NCBI GenBank assembly: GCA_009911175.1 | Contig: QXWX01000011.1 | Coordinates: 1-64,000, forward strand | Reading direction: 5' to 3' | Origin: Lachnospiraceae bacterium | GTDB taxonomy: Bacteria; Bacillota_A; Clostridia; Lachnospirales; Lachnospiraceae | DNA: 64,000 bases | Shown: piece by piece, positions 17,054 to 26,529 of the stretch | How positions within the stretch are numbered: position 1 is the stretch's first letter | Layout of the letters: the number at the start of each line of letters is the position of its first letter | Program-made: the position numbers and the translations under genes | Notes under the pieces: generated by a model | Database searches by the model: none | What the model saw: only the letters and a program-made list of their open reading frames with translations | What the model was told of the DNA's origin: nothing

Positions 17054-18595
17054 ATGATACAGATAAAGAATGTAACCATCACACACAAAGAAGACGCAAG
17101 AGTGATCCTGGAGGATTTCAGCTGTGTATGGAATGACGGGGACAAAGCCGTGATCATCGGTGAGGAGGGCAACGGAAAATCCACCCTTCTCCAATGGATC
17201 GCTTCCCCGGACAGGATCGGGGATTACTGTGAAGCCAGCGGGGAACGGATCGTCCGGGGGCACAGGATTGGATATCTGCCCCAGGAGCTGCCGGCCCGGG
17301 ACGCCCGCTTATCGGTTTACGAATTTTTTATGGAGGAGCCCATGTTTCTGGAGCAGACGCCGAAAGACCTGAACCGGATGGCAGGGGAGTTCAGCCTGCC
17401 CGTTGATTTTTTCTACCGGGAGCAGTCCATGGGGACGCTCTCCGGCGGGGAAAAGGTGAAGGCCCAGATGCTGCGCCTCCTGATCGCCGGGCCGGACGTC
17501 CTGCTCCTGGACGAGCCGTCCAACGACATTGACCTGGAGACCCTGGAATGGCTGGAAAGGCTGATCCTGGGCTGGAAGGGAATCGTGCTGTTCATCTCCC
17601 ATGATGAGACGCTGATCGAGCATACAGCCAACATGGTCATCCACATCGAGCAGATCCGCCGCAAAACCATTTCCCGGTATACGGCTGTCCGCATGCCCTA
17701 TCCCCAGTACCGGCAGGAACGGCTCGCCAGGTTCGAAAGCCAGGAGCGGAAAGCGCAGAATGAACGGCGGGAGAAGAAGCTGCGGGAGGAAAAATTCCAG
17801 CGGGTCTATCAGAGCGTGGAACATGCCCAGAACAGCATTACCAGGCAGAACCCATCCAAGGGGCGTCTGCTGAAAAAGAAGATGCACGCGGTGAAATCCA
17901 TGGAGCGGCGGTTTGCCCGGGAGGATGAACACATGACAGAAATGCCGGAGGAAGAGACTGCCATCTTCTTCAAGCTGGGAGACGAGACCGCGAAAATCCC
18001 TTCTGGAAAAACGGTCCTGGATCTGGAACTGGAACGGCTGGACACGCCGGACGAAAAGCGGACGCTTGCCAGGCAGATCCGCCTGCGGATCCATGGCTCT
18101 GAAAAGGTCTGCGTCATCGGGGCAAACGGTTCCGGAAAGACCACGCTGCTGGGCAGGATCGCGGAAGAACTGCTGGGCAGAAAGGATATCCATGCGGAGT
18201 ATATGCCCCAGAATTATGAAGAGCTGCTGGAGCCGTCCATGACGCCCGTGGATTATCTGGCGCAGACCGGAGACAAGGAAGAACGGACCCGAATCCGCAC
18301 GTACCTGGGTGCGTTAAAATATACCGCGGATGAGATGGAGCACCGGATCAGCCAGCTCTCCGGAGGCCAGAAGGCAAAGATCTTTCTGCTGAAAATGAGC
18401 TTGAGCGGAGCCAATGTGCTGATCCTGGACGAGCCCACCCGGAACTTTTCGCCCCTGTCCGGGCCGGTGATCCGGCAGATGGTGAAAGAATTTCCCGGGG
18501 CGGTGATCAGCATTTCCCATGACCGGAAGTATATCGCAGAAGTCTGCAGCCGGGTGTACCGACTGACGGCGGACGGACTGAAAGCAATGGAATGA
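17054..18595 (+). CDS. ABC-F ATPase, ribosome-protection type
   Basis: A 513-residue protein with two ABC domains and no membrane helices. The first has Walker A GEEGNGKST (about 36), signature LSGGEKVKAQML and Walker B LLLDEPSNDIDLETLEWL. The second has GANGSGKTT (about 355), LSGGQKAKIFLL and LILDEPTRNFSPLSGPVIR. A charged linker (about 210-300, rich in R, K and E) is the antibiotic-resistance domain that reaches into the ribosomal E site. ABC-F proteins of this kind eject lincosamides, pleuromutilins, streptogramin A or related drugs. The leader with peptide and terminator fits a drug-inducible member. Which drugs it protects from cannot be read from sequence; Lsa/Vga/CplR-like groups are candidates. 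The start has AGGAGG. Confidence 0.88.
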   Translation: MIQIKNVTITHKEDARVILEDFSCVWNDGDKAVIIGEEGNGKSTLLQWIASPDRIGDYCEASGERIVRGHRIGYLPQELPARDARLSVYEFFMEEPMFLEQTPKDLNRMAGEFSLPVDFFYREQSMGTLSGGEKVKAQMLRLLIAGPDVLLLDEPSNDIDLETLEWLERLILGWKGIVLFISHDETLIEHTANMVIHIEQIRRKTISRYTAVRMPYPQYRQERLARFESQERKAQNERREKKLREEKFQRVYQSVEHAQNSITRQNPSKGRLLKKKMHAVKSMERRFAREDEHMTEMPEEETAIFFKLGDETAKIPSGKTVLDLELERLDTPDEKRTLARQIRLRIHGSEKVCVIGANGSGKTTLLGRIAEELLGRKDIHAEYMPQNYEELLEPSMTPVDYLAQTGDKEERTRIRTYLGALKYTADEMEHRISQLSGGQKAKIFLLKMSLSGANVLILDEPTRNFSPLSGPVIRQMVKEFPGAVISISHDRKYIAEVCSRVYRLTADGLKAME

Positions 18596-18807
18596 TATTT
18601 CATTTTCAAAATGTATGGGGTTCCGCCGAAGGAATTTATCTGGAGACGGGAAATGGAATAAACTCACAGCGGTGCCGCTAACCGTGCGGATAAAAAACGA
18701 AAAACTTTCTTGTCGATATCTTCATTAAATGTTGTATAATAGAAGAAACACATTGCAGGCCGCTGGGAAGCCGGTGCCCTGCAGCACAGCAATAAGGAGG
18801 ATGTTTT

Positions 18808-20463
18808 ATGACAGAACAGAAAGATTGGATCAAGGACCTGGTCATTTATCAGATCTATCCCCGCAGCTTCTATGATTCCAACGGGGACGGCATCGGGGAT
18901 CTGCCCGGTATTTTACAGAAGCTGGACTACCTGGAGGAGCTTGGCATCAACGCCCTGTGGCTTTCCCCGGTCTACCGCTCGCCCAACGACGACAACGGCT
19001 ATGATATCTCCGGCTATCAGGAGATCATGGAAGAGTTCGGCACCATGGAGGACTGGGATCGCCTGCGGGACGCCTGCCGGAAAAAGGGCATCCGCATGAT
19101 CATGGATCTGGTTGTGAACCATTCCTCGGACGAGCATCCCTGGTTTCTGGAGTCTCGGTCATCCCGTGAGAATCCCAGATCCGATTATTACATCTGGCGG
19201 GACCCGGTGGACGGACATGAGCCCAACAACTGGGGTTCGGCCTTCGGCGGAAGTGCCTGGGAATATGTACCTGAGCGGGGCCAGTACTATTTCCACTATT
19301 TTTCCAAAAAACAGCCCGACCTGAACTGGGCCTGTCAGGAGCTTCGGAATTCGGTGATCGAGATGATGAACTGGTGGGCGGACAAAGGGGTCGAGGGCTT
19401 CCGTGTGGACGCCATCAGCTACCTGGACAAGCCCCGTGATTTCCCCGATTCCGCCCTGCCGCCCCGGCCTGACGGCTACTCCTTCCCGGACTGCCTCATC
19501 TGCCGTCCGGGGACCCATGCCTATATCCGGGAAATGAACCGGCGTGTCTTCGCTCCCCGCAATCTCCTGACTGTGGGGGAGGTGGCAGCGCCCACCGTGG
19601 AGGAGCTTGGCAACTATGTAAAAACGGACCGGGAGGAATTTGACATGGCCATCCCCTTCGTGCTGCCCAAGACCGAGATCGACACCTGGTCGCCGGAGCG
19701 GCTTAAGAAGGAGATTGAGGAAAGCTACCAGGCTATGAAGGAGGACGGCTGGTGGGCCAGATTTTTCAGCAACCACGATAAGCCCCGGCAGGTGTCCCTC
19801 TACGGCAACGACGGCGAGTACTGGGAGGTTTCCGCCAAGTTTCTGGCCATGTTCCTCCACAGTCTGCCGGGCACTCCCTATGTATACCAGGGCGAGGAGA
19901 TCGGGATGACCAATGTGAAGCTGCCGTCCATTGAGGATTATGACGATCCCAGCACCAGAGACCAATACCAGCAGTATCTGCTTTCCGGTATGGATCCGGA
20001 GGCTGCCCTGGCTCAGGCCCAGCTGGAAAGCCGCGACAATGCCCGCACTCCCATGCAGTGGGACGGCTCCGAAAACGGCGGCTTTACCTCCGGCACCCCC
20101 TGGCTGAAGACCAATCCCAATACCCGGGTTATCAATGTAGAAGCCCAGCGTCAGGATCCCCACTCGGTCTATCAGTGCTACCGGAAGCTGATTGCGCTGC
20201 GCAAACAATCCTCCGCGCTGTCCCGGGGGGATCTGACCTTCCTGGAAACAGGACATCCGAAGCTGATCGCACTGACCAGAAGCGCGGCAGAGGAAACGCT
20301 GCTGGCATTCCACAACTTCTCCCGGGAGGAGCAGGAGATCCCGGCCTCCCTGCTGGAAGGCGCCGACGAGGTCCTGCTGTCCTCCTATGACCGGGAAGGC
20401 GGTTACCGGGGACCTTTGCTCCGGCCTTATGAGTCGGTGATGTTCCGGATGCGGAAGGATTGA
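18808..20463 (+). CDS. Alpha-glucosidase, GH13 (oligo-1,6-glucosidase type)
   Basis: A 551-residue cytosolic glycoside hydrolase of family 13. It has the N-terminal pattern KDLVIYQIYPRSFYDSNGDG, region I DLVVNHSSDEHPWF, the nucleophile in EGFRVDAISYL (about 198), the acid/base in LTVGEVAA (about 257) and the third carboxylate in FFSNHDKPR (about 321). These features match the GH13 subfamily that hydrolyses isomaltose, maltose or trehalose-like disaccharides without a signal peptide. It starts after AAGGAGG and is followed by a terminator at 20599. The GPH symporter downstream may import its substrate, though it has its own upstream region. Confidence 0.92.
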   Translation: MTEQKDWIKDLVIYQIYPRSFYDSNGDGIGDLPGILQKLDYLEELGINALWLSPVYRSPNDDNGYDISGYQEIMEEFGTMEDWDRLRDACRKKGIRMIMDLVVNHSSDEHPWFLESRSSRENPRSDYYIWRDPVDGHEPNNWGSAFGGSAWEYVPERGQYYFHYFSKKQPDLNWACQELRNSVIEMMNWWADKGVEGFRVDAISYLDKPRDFPDSALPPRPDGYSFPDCLICRPGTHAYIREMNRRVFAPRNLLTVGEVAAPTVEELGNYVKTDREEFDMAIPFVLPKTEIDTWSPERLKKEIEESYQAMKEDGWWARFFSNHDKPRQVSLYGNDGEYWEVSAKFLAMFLHSLPGTPYVYQGEEIGMTNVKLPSIEDYDDPSTRDQYQQYLLSGMDPEAALAQAQLESRDNARTPMQWDGSENGGFTSGTPWLKTNPNTRVINVEAQRQDPHSVYQCYRKLIALRKQSSALSRGDLTFLETGHPKLIALTRSAAEETLLAFHNFSREEQEIPASLLEGADEVLLSSYDREGGYRGPLLRPYESVMFRMRKD

Positions 20464-20598
20464 TGGATCTATGGTCTGCCGTTCCGAATTGTTACATATT
20501 ATTAATCTTTTTCCTAACCTGGATCAATCAGAAAAGCATGATACGAGAATTTTGTCATTTTGCGCAAGAAATTGTTCGTAAGTGCCTAAAGATATCAA

Positions 20599-20630
20599 GC
20601 CCCTGCTGCTTTTGCCGCGGGGGTTTTTCA
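20599..20630 (+). terminator. Probable terminator after the alpha-glucosidase gene
   Basis: CCCCTGC pairs imperfectly with GCCGCGGGG, followed by five Ts. The 410 bases from 20464 to 20873 hold otherwise no gene, only this hairpin, a short direct repeat of AAAATGCCGAA near 20740-20770, and a TAGAAT/GATAAT-rich promoter region ahead of the symporter. Confidence 0.65.
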
Positions 20631-20873
20631 GTGATACTGAAAGCAAACGCGCCTGAACACCTCGATATCTCTTTTGGAAACAGGTCCTGTCCACGGCAGA
20701 ACCCTCCTGATGACAAAAATGAACGCCTGAAAATTATCCATAAAATGCCGAAGAGAAAAAAATGCCGAAAAAGGGACAAAAATCAGCCGGTATTTGGGAT
20801 AAAGAAAAATAGTACCGGGAAAATCCGCATGGTAGAATACGGATAATATAAAACATATCTAAAGGAGGAAGCT

Positions 20874-22256
20874 ATGAATACTCAAGAAAAAACAAACCCA
20901 AAATTGGCATTCGGCTATAGTCTGGGGGAAGTCGGCTGTCAAATGTCCTGGTACATGGTCAACAATTATCTGACATTGTTCTACACAGATATCGTAGGCC
21001 TGACCGCATCCGCCATTTCTCTGATCATGCTGATCGCGCGTGTATGGGACGCGATCAACGATCCGATGATGGGAAGCATTGCGGACCGCACAAATACGAA
21101 ATGGGGACGTTTCCGTCCATATCTGTATTTTGCGCCGCCGGTACTGGCAATCTTTAATATCCTGACATTTACCGTATGGCCGATCTCCGGCACGGCAAAG
21201 GCAGTTGCGTGTCTGGTCTGCTACATCGGCACCGGTATGGCATACACAGCCGCATCCATTGCTTATCAGGCGCTGCAGAATGTCATCGCCATTGATTCTC
21301 AGGTTCGTATGAATCTGGCGACCGCCCGCGGAATCGGTTCTTCCGTGATCGGTATCATCCTTTCCATGGTCGCGGCTCCGACTCTGCTGGCACTTTCCCG
21401 CCCGGGAGCAGAGGTTGCGGACGCACAGGGATACTTCCGGTTTGCGATCGTTCTATCTATATTGATGATCCCGGCATTCTGGGCTACAGCGGCGATCTGT
21501 AAGGAAAAATACACGGATCAGCTTCACAAACCCCAGGATAATTCGGAAAAGCTCGGTTTTATCGGCGCGATCCGGGAAATTGTAAAAAATGACCAGCTTC
21601 TGATGGTTGTTCTGGCTACGGTACTTGGTACGATCTGTGTATCCGGCCGTATGGGACTGCTTACCTTTTACATTATCTACGTGGTCGGCGATTTCATGCA
21701 TATTGCTACATTTTTCACGGTCATGACCATCGCGCAGCTGATCGGTACGCTCTTCCTTCCGATCGGTACGAAAAAGCTGGGCAAAAAGGGCTATCTGATC
21801 TTTCTTCAGATGCTGATGAACGCTGGTTTCCTGATCATGTTCCTGTTCCCGAACGCCGGAATCCCGTTCCTTCTTGTGGTATCCTTTGTATGCGGGCTCT
21901 GTAATTCGGCTTCTTCCGTATGCTACGGCCTGGTTGCTGATTCCATCGAGTACGGCGACTGGAAGCTTGGCAGAAGACAGGAGGGTGTCGCGGCTTCCAT
22001 GCTCAGCTTCGGCGTGAAGCTGGCAACTGCGCTCTGCGGTTCCGTAGGCGTGCTTCTTCTGGCGGCAGTCGGATATGTTCCGAACGCAGATCAGACCGAG
22101 GCTGCGCGTCAGGGGATCAATGCGGTTGTCAACCTGCTTCCCTTCGTGATCGGTCTTATTTCCCTGATCCCGATGCTCTTCTACAAGCTGGATGCAAAGA
22201 GAGTCTCTGAAATCCGGGCAGACCTGGATGCAGGAAAGCATGCGTGGGATAAGTAA
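20874..22256 (+). CDS. GPH-family sugar:cation symporter
   Basis: A 460-residue membrane protein with about 12 helices. Family markers are the N-terminal KLAFGYSLGEVGCQMSWYMV, RVWDAINDPMMGSIADRTNT with the RFRPYL loop, and a central GDWKLGRRQEG loop. Glycoside-pentoside-hexuronide symporters import sugars such as melibiose, xylosides or glucuronides with sodium or protons. The AAAGGAGG ribosome site is 8 bases before ATG. The gene follows an alpha-glucosidase and precedes a flavodoxin-like gene. The substrate is not determined, and an alpha-glucoside is a guess from the neighbour. Confidence 0.88.
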   Translation: MNTQEKTNPKLAFGYSLGEVGCQMSWYMVNNYLTLFYTDIVGLTASAISLIMLIARVWDAINDPMMGSIADRTNTKWGRFRPYLYFAPPVLAIFNILTFTVWPISGTAKAVACLVCYIGTGMAYTAASIAYQALQNVIAIDSQVRMNLATARGIGSSVIGIILSMVAAPTLLALSRPGAEVADAQGYFRFAIVLSILMIPAFWATAAICKEKYTDQLHKPQDNSEKLGFIGAIREIVKNDQLLMVVLATVLGTICVSGRMGLLTFYIIYVVGDFMHIATFFTVMTIAQLIGTLFLPIGTKKLGKKGYLIFLQMLMNAGFLIMFLFPNAGIPFLLVVSFVCGLCNSASSVCYGLVADSIEYGDWKLGRRQEGVAASMLSFGVKLATALCGSVGVLLLAAVGYVPNADQTEAARQGINAVVNLLPFVIGLISLIPMLFYKLDAKRVSEIRADLDAGKHAWDK

Positions 22257-22476
22257 TATATAGATTTTAAGAAGTTGTATGCCTCCGATCGGGGTGTGTG
22301 CAGCAACATCGCCCCGGCCGGTCCGCACAATGATCGGCCGGGTTGCGGTATATAAAAACAGCAGGAAAACATCGCTGTTCATACAGCGCCGCGCACTCAC
22401 TGTACGGCATCCGGAAATGCAGTGATGGGACTGGCAGATCAGAAAAATCATGAAACAGATTGAAGGGAGAATGATT

Positions 22477-23484
22477 ATGGAAAAGAAAAAAGTATTGGGA
22501 ATTTCATTTGGAAGAAAGATGAGCAACTGCGATATCATGGTGAAGCACGCCTTGATGGAATGCGAAAAGGCGGGCTGTGAGACGGCATTTATCCGGGCGG
22601 ACGATCTGGAGATCTCCAACTGTACCGGCTGTATTGCCTGTGTGATCGGAATGATGTCCGGAAGAGGACGGGGGTATTGCGTACGTCATGATGACTTTGA
22701 TATCCTGGATGAAGCTGTCATGCAGTCGGATGCTGTGATCCTGGCGTGTCCCACCTATGAGACATCCGTAACCGGAAGGTTTAAGACCATCTGCGACAGG
22801 ATCGGACCAAGCCATGACATTACATTCCGGCAGGGCGCATGGGACGAAGGGGTGGCTGCCGGAAAGCCGGAGGAAGCGCTGCCGGATAAGAGATCCTTTA
22901 AGAAACGGCAGGCGGCATTGATCTCAGTGGGCGGCGCCATGACGGAAAACTGGATCGCGCTGACTCTGCCGATGATGTACGAATTTACCTTCCCGATGGC
23001 CATCGACGTGATCGACACAGTGGAATATTATGGGGCAATGGCTCATGAATCTGTACTGGGGAATCAAGAGATGATGGACCGCATGACCACGGTGGGACAG
23101 AACATCGTTGCTTCTCTGGAAGCAGAGACCGAGGAGGAACGGATCCGGTGGAGAGGCACGGAGGAAGGCATGTGCCCCATCTGCCATACACGGCTGCTCC
23201 AGATCTCCCATGACGGAAAGACGGCAGACTGCGTCGTATGCGGAACCCACGGCACCGTCTCCATCGAAAACGGCGTGATAAAAATGCACTATACCCCCAA
23301 GGAGCTGGAGCGTTCCCGCTTGAAATGGGGCGGAAAGCTGGAGCATTCCACAGAGATCAAGACCCAGGCACAGCCTTCCGGTACGATCAAGAATCTGAAG
23401 GAGTTGAAGGCGCCGTATGCGGCATTCAATCCAGGGGTGTTTGAGACGGATGAAAATGCGTTTGGGAATGTAGCGAAAGAATAA
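22477..23484 (+). CDS. Flavodoxin-like NAD(P)H-dependent FMN reductase with zinc ribbon
   Basis: A 335-residue cytosolic protein. Residues 1-200 have the flavodoxin-like fold of NADPH-dependent FMN reductases (KVLGISFGRKMSNCDIMVKH, NCTGCIACVIGMM, VILACPTYETSVTGRFKTIC). Residues about 233-265 add a zinc ribbon with CPIC and CVVC pairs. I prefer ATG 22477, which has AAGGGAG 8 bases upstream, over 22450. The cysteine-rich NCTGCIAC motif is shared with iron-sulfur flavoproteins. It may reduce a flavin, quinone or small organic substrate. A terminator follows at 23512. The 190-base gap before it contains a CCGGCCG/CGGCCGG hairpin. Confidence 0.8.
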   Translation: MEKKKVLGISFGRKMSNCDIMVKHALMECEKAGCETAFIRADDLEISNCTGCIACVIGMMSGRGRGYCVRHDDFDILDEAVMQSDAVILACPTYETSVTGRFKTICDRIGPSHDITFRQGAWDEGVAAGKPEEALPDKRSFKKRQAALISVGGAMTENWIALTLPMMYEFTFPMAIDVIDTVEYYGAMAHESVLGNQEMMDRMTTVGQNIVASLEAETEEERIRWRGTEEGMCPICHTRLLQISHDGKTADCVVCGTHGTVSIENGVIKMHYTPKELERSRLKWGGKLEHSTEIKTQAQPSGTIKNLKELKAPYAAFNPGVFETDENAFGNVAKE

Positions 23485-23511
23485 AATAAATCCTCTTTTT
23501 TCAGATCAACG

Positions 23512-23556
23512 GGAGCAGCCCGCCGGAGATTGCTTGTCTGGCGGGCTGTTCCTTTT
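23512..23556 (+). terminator. Rho-independent terminator
   Basis: 13-bp stem GGAGCAGCCCGCC with GGCGGGCTGTTCC followed by TTTT. It ends the flavodoxin-like gene and faces the convergent DUF1097 operon. Confidence 0.85.
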
Positions 23557-23666
23557 GCTCATGATTTAAGCGCATTATTCTGTAATCTAAGTCATTTGCT
23601 CGTTTTCCTCATTAAAGCAATCAGAATATTCTATTGTTCGGTCAGACAACAAGATTTTCTTATTCA

Positions 23667-24182
23667 TTATGATATCCCGAATTTTTTCAGCAGCATCCTC
23701 TGGAACGCATCCACCCCGATCCCCACATACACGACCCCCGCGATCATGGCCGCGCCGATCTGGATGGGAAGCGTCCCGAACTCCTGCACCTTCATCGGCC
23801 CTAAGATGGTCAGACCGATGGCCCAGCCGCACAGCCAGGACGGCACGAAGATGAATCTGGAGTATGTCTCTCCGATGATGACCGCAAGGCCGCCCAGCAC
23901 AAACAGGGTGCAATACAATTCCACATTGGGATGAAAGGGCATTGCTTCCATGATCCAGACTGCCAGGACTGCCCACACATCCCCGCACAGAAAGCCAACC
24001 GTAATTTTTAATGCGTCTTTTCTCTGATTTCCGTTTGCAACATACAGCCCCGCGCAGATCAGCGCCACTGCGCCGGTGCTGATTCCCATGTAGGGACTCA
24101 GCACCGCCCAGATCGGCGGCATCAGAGCGATCCCGAAGGCCAATGTGAGCATACGGATTCTTTTTTCCCTCTTCTCTTCCAT
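23667..24182 (-). CDS. DUF1097 family membrane protein
   Basis: A 171-residue integral membrane protein with about five helices (for example IWAVLSPYMGISTGAVALIC, WAVLAVWIMEAMPF, FVLGGLAVIIGETYS, GAAMIAGVVYVGIGV). The pattern matches DUF1097, a family of unknown function often placed beside metabolic operons. The start is ATG 24182 (MEEKREKRIRML); the longer frame to 24311 runs through a palindromic repeat and has no start signal. It is the last gene downstream of butyrate kinase, separated by that repeat, and may move a product or substrate of the acyl pathway. Confidence 0.75.
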   Translation of the reverse strand: MEEKREKRIRMLTLAFGIALMPPIWAVLSPYMGISTGAVALICAGLYVANGNQRKDALKITVGFLCGDVWAVLAVWIMEAMPFHPNVELYCTLFVLGGLAVIIGETYSRFIFVPSWLCGWAIGLTILGPMKVQEFGTLPIQIGAAMIAGVVYVGIGVDAFQRMLLKKFGIS

Positions 24183-24207
24183 GTCCTGACTCCTGTTCTG
24201 TTGTCGA

Positions 24208-24258
24208 GTATGGAAATATCCTACGCAATCTGCGCAAGTTATTTTCCTACAGTTCCTT
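24208..24258. repeat. Palindromic repeat, family B copy 3 (degenerate)
   Basis: Contains ATCCTACGCAATCTGCGCAAGTTATTTTCC, a close match to the loop and right arm of other family B copies; the left arm is decayed. Written in pieces: GGAAATATCC, CTACGCAATCTGCGC, AAGTTATTTTCC. It lies between buk and the DUF1097 gene. Confidence 0.6.
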
Positions 24259-24297
24259 ACTGCCGGCAAAAGATTTCCTTTCCCTTGCAAGGGTTGC

Positions 24298-25410
24298 CTA
24301 CTCGAAATCAAATTTCTCCCAGACTTTTTTTCCGGTATACTGCTTCAATTCCTCTTCCCCGTCCAGTACTCGGACGGCGCCTGCTGCCATGGCCTCCATC
24401 TCAAATTCGCCCGGATATGCCGTGACCGGAGCGATGAAGGAACAGGTCTCTGTGATCTGTTCCACCAGATCCTTGTTATGTACCATACCGCCGCCCAGCA
24501 GGATGCCGTCCACCTTGCCGTGGAGCACGGCCGCCATGGAGCCGATGCATTTCTCGATCTGGTAGATCATCGTATTCCAGAGCATTTCCGCATACCGGTC
24601 TCCGTTCTTTGCCCGCTCGGTCAGCTCCAGCGCGTCAGAGATTCCGGTGTGGCTGATAAAGCCGCCGTTTCTGGTACACAGCTTTTTCACGTCTGCGATG
24701 TCCAGATCCTGTTCCCGGATATAGGCCAGCAGGTCGGCCACTGCTACGCTTCCGCAGCGGGTCGGCGCCATAGGGCCTTCGCCGCCTACGATGTCATAGC
24801 CGTCTACCATTCTGCCCTGCCGGTGGGCGGAAACGGAGATTCCCCCGCCGATGTGGCAGACTACATAATTGCATTCCTCGTATTTTTTATGGAGCACCGC
24901 CTTGCTGTGACGGATGGCGGTTTCCTTTAAGTTCAGCGCGTGCAGGTGGATGATCCGGTTCACCCCCTTGATGCCCGTCATCCGGGCCAGGTCCTGCAGC
25001 TCATCCACATCCGGCGGGTTGACTACCATAGCCTTCGCTCCGTATTTTTCGGCAAATTCATTGGCAAGCTGGGAGCCTAAGCTGGCGGGATGGATGACCC
25101 CGTTGGCAAAATTTCTGGCATGATCCAGCAAAAGCTCCGTCACTTCGTAGGTGCCGCCTTCCATGGCCAGCAGTCCGCCCCCGCGTCCGACGAATACGTC
25201 TACATCGTCCAGTGTGATCCCGGCCTCTTTCAAAAGGCTCAGGATCATATCCCGGCGGTAGGGAAGCTGCTCCGTCAGATTCCGAAACTTGTCCAGCTCC
25301 GCCGCGTCGTGAGATACATTTTTGGAATACAGGCATTCCTCTCCCTGGAATAACGCGATCTTCGTGGACGTGGAGCCGGGATTAATGGCTAAAATTTTAT
25401 ATTCACTCAT
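24298..25410 (-). CDS. buk: Butyrate kinase
   Basis: A 370-residue acetokinase-family enzyme that transfers phosphate from an acyl phosphate to ADP, giving ATP and a short-chain acid. Signatures are the N-terminal ILAINPGSTSTKIALFQ, the second phosphate loop CHIGGGISVSAHRQGRMVDG, and VDGILLGGGMVH. The length and RGGGLL motif fit butyrate kinase better than acetate kinase. Branched-chain acyl phosphates are also common substrates. It lies 115 bases downstream of the phosphotransacylase gene, and the two give the usual acyl-CoA to acyl-phosphate to ATP route. Confidence 0.93.
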   Translation of the reverse strand: MSEYKILAINPGSTSTKIALFQGEECLYSKNVSHDAAELDKFRNLTEQLPYRRDMILSLLKEAGITLDDVDVFVGRGGGLLAMEGGTYEVTELLLDHARNFANGVIHPASLGSQLANEFAEKYGAKAMVVNPPDVDELQDLARMTGIKGVNRIIHLHALNLKETAIRHSKAVLHKKYEECNYVVCHIGGGISVSAHRQGRMVDGYDIVGGEGPMAPTRCGSVAVADLLAYIREQDLDIADVKKLCTRNGGFISHTGISDALELTERAKNGDRYAEMLWNTMIYQIEKCIGSMAAVLHGKVDGILLGGGMVHNKDLVEQITETCSFIAPVTAYPGEFEMEAMAAGAVRVLDGEEELKQYTGKKVWEKFDFE

Positions 25411-25524
25411 GTTTACACCATTGCTTTCTGTCGTTCATTTTCAATTGCTTGGGGCTGCATGTGTCAAGAAGATCTCAATCTCTCAATTATTTCCGGACAC
25501 CTGTGCCCCGCTTGTCTCCATCTA

Positions 25525-26526
25525 TCAGTTGCTCCCGGCCGCGCGTACCGCGCTGATCACGATATTTCCCTTGATCTCGGATACCGGCGCCCCTCTGGAG
25601 CAGTCACATACCACCTTGTTGAAGCCCTGCAGCATGGGGCCGTAGGCATCCGCATGTCCGAACTGCTGGATCAGCTTGACTCCTACATTTCCCACATTCA
25701 GATCCGGCCAGATGACGACATTTGCTTTTCCTGCCACCTTGCTCTCCCGCTTCACCTTTTTCTCTGCTACGGCCGGGGAAATGGCAGCGTCGAACTGAAA
25801 TTCCCCGTCGATGGCAAGGTCCGGCCGCTTTTCATTGGCAAGCCTTACCGCCTCCACCACCTTGTCGATCAGCTCTCCCTGACCGCTTCCCAGGGTGGAA
25901 TAGCTGACCATGGCGCAGCGCGGTTCCCATTCCAGAAGCGCCCTCACCGTATCGCAGGCAGAGATCGCGATATCCGCCAGCTGGTTTGCGTCCGGATTGG
26001 TGCAGACCGCGCTGTCCCCGATAGCAAGGAGAGACCCTTCGCTTCCCGAAAAGCCCGGAATATCACACAGGCCGATACTGGAAACGGTGCTGATACCTTC
26101 CTTCAATCCGATGATCATCTGCCCCGCCAGCAGTACATCCCCCGTAGTATTGTCGATGCCCGCAAAGGTCACGTCCGCTTCCTCCACCGCCTGCATGACC
26201 ATGGCGTAGTACAGCGGATTCTGCATTCTTCGGTTCAGCGCCTTTTCCTTCAAAATGGTCTGGGGAAGCGCCACATATTTGTCGATCAGTGTCTTCTTAT
26301 ACTCTTCCTCGCTGATATCCACAATGGTAAATACGCTTTCCTCATAGCCTCTTTCTCTGGCCGCCTCCCGGATTTCACTGCCGTTGCCCACCAGCACCGG
26401 GATGATATAGCCCTCCTTCCCGGTCTCGTACGCGGCCTGCATCATCTTTTCATTCATGGCTTCCGGAAACGCGACTTTTCTTGGATTTTCTTTTGCTCTC
26501 AAATAAATCTGATCCAATACACTCAT
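25525..26526 (-). CDS. Phosphate acyltransferase (Pta/Ptb family)
   Basis: A 333-residue enzyme of the phosphate acetyl/butyryltransferase family, which swaps CoA for phosphate on an acyl thioester. Motifs are KVAFPEAMNEKMMQAA, LAIGDSAVCTNPDANQLADI, the conserved DGEFQFDAAISPAVAEKK, GKANVVIWPDLNVGN and the terminal GPMLQGFNKVVCDCSRGAPV. It resembles Pta more than classical Ptb, but the adjacent butyrate kinase suggests an acyl group longer than acetyl. The gene starts 3 bases after the ACP stop, so the two are tightly coupled. An acyl-ACP rather than an acyl-CoA substrate is therefore possible. Confidence 0.88.
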   Translation of the reverse strand: MSVLDQIYLRAKENPRKVAFPEAMNEKMMQAAYETGKEGYIIPVLVGNGSEIREAARERGYEESVFTIVDISEEEYKKTLIDKYVALPQTILKEKALNRRMQNPLYYAMVMQAVEEADVTFAGIDNTTGDVLLAGQMIIGLKEGISTVSSIGLCDIPGFSGSEGSLLAIGDSAVCTNPDANQLADIAISACDTVRALLEWEPRCAMVSYSTLGSGQGELIDKVVEAVRLANEKRPDLAIDGEFQFDAAISPAVAEKKVKRESKVAGKANVVIWPDLNVGNVGVKLIQQFGHADAYGPMLQGFNKVVCDCSRGAPVSEIKGNIVISAVRAAGSN

Positions 26527-26529
26527 TTT

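Noticed and set aside
20460..20846. A 128-codon frame after the alpha-glucosidase gene
   Set aside because: It crosses a terminator and an AT-rich promoter region, has no ribosome site, and its composition is not protein-like.
22257..22449. Possible riboswitch between the GPH symporter and flavodoxin-like genes
   Set aside because: There are GC hairpins but no terminator or ribosome-site pairing and no known riboswitch core.
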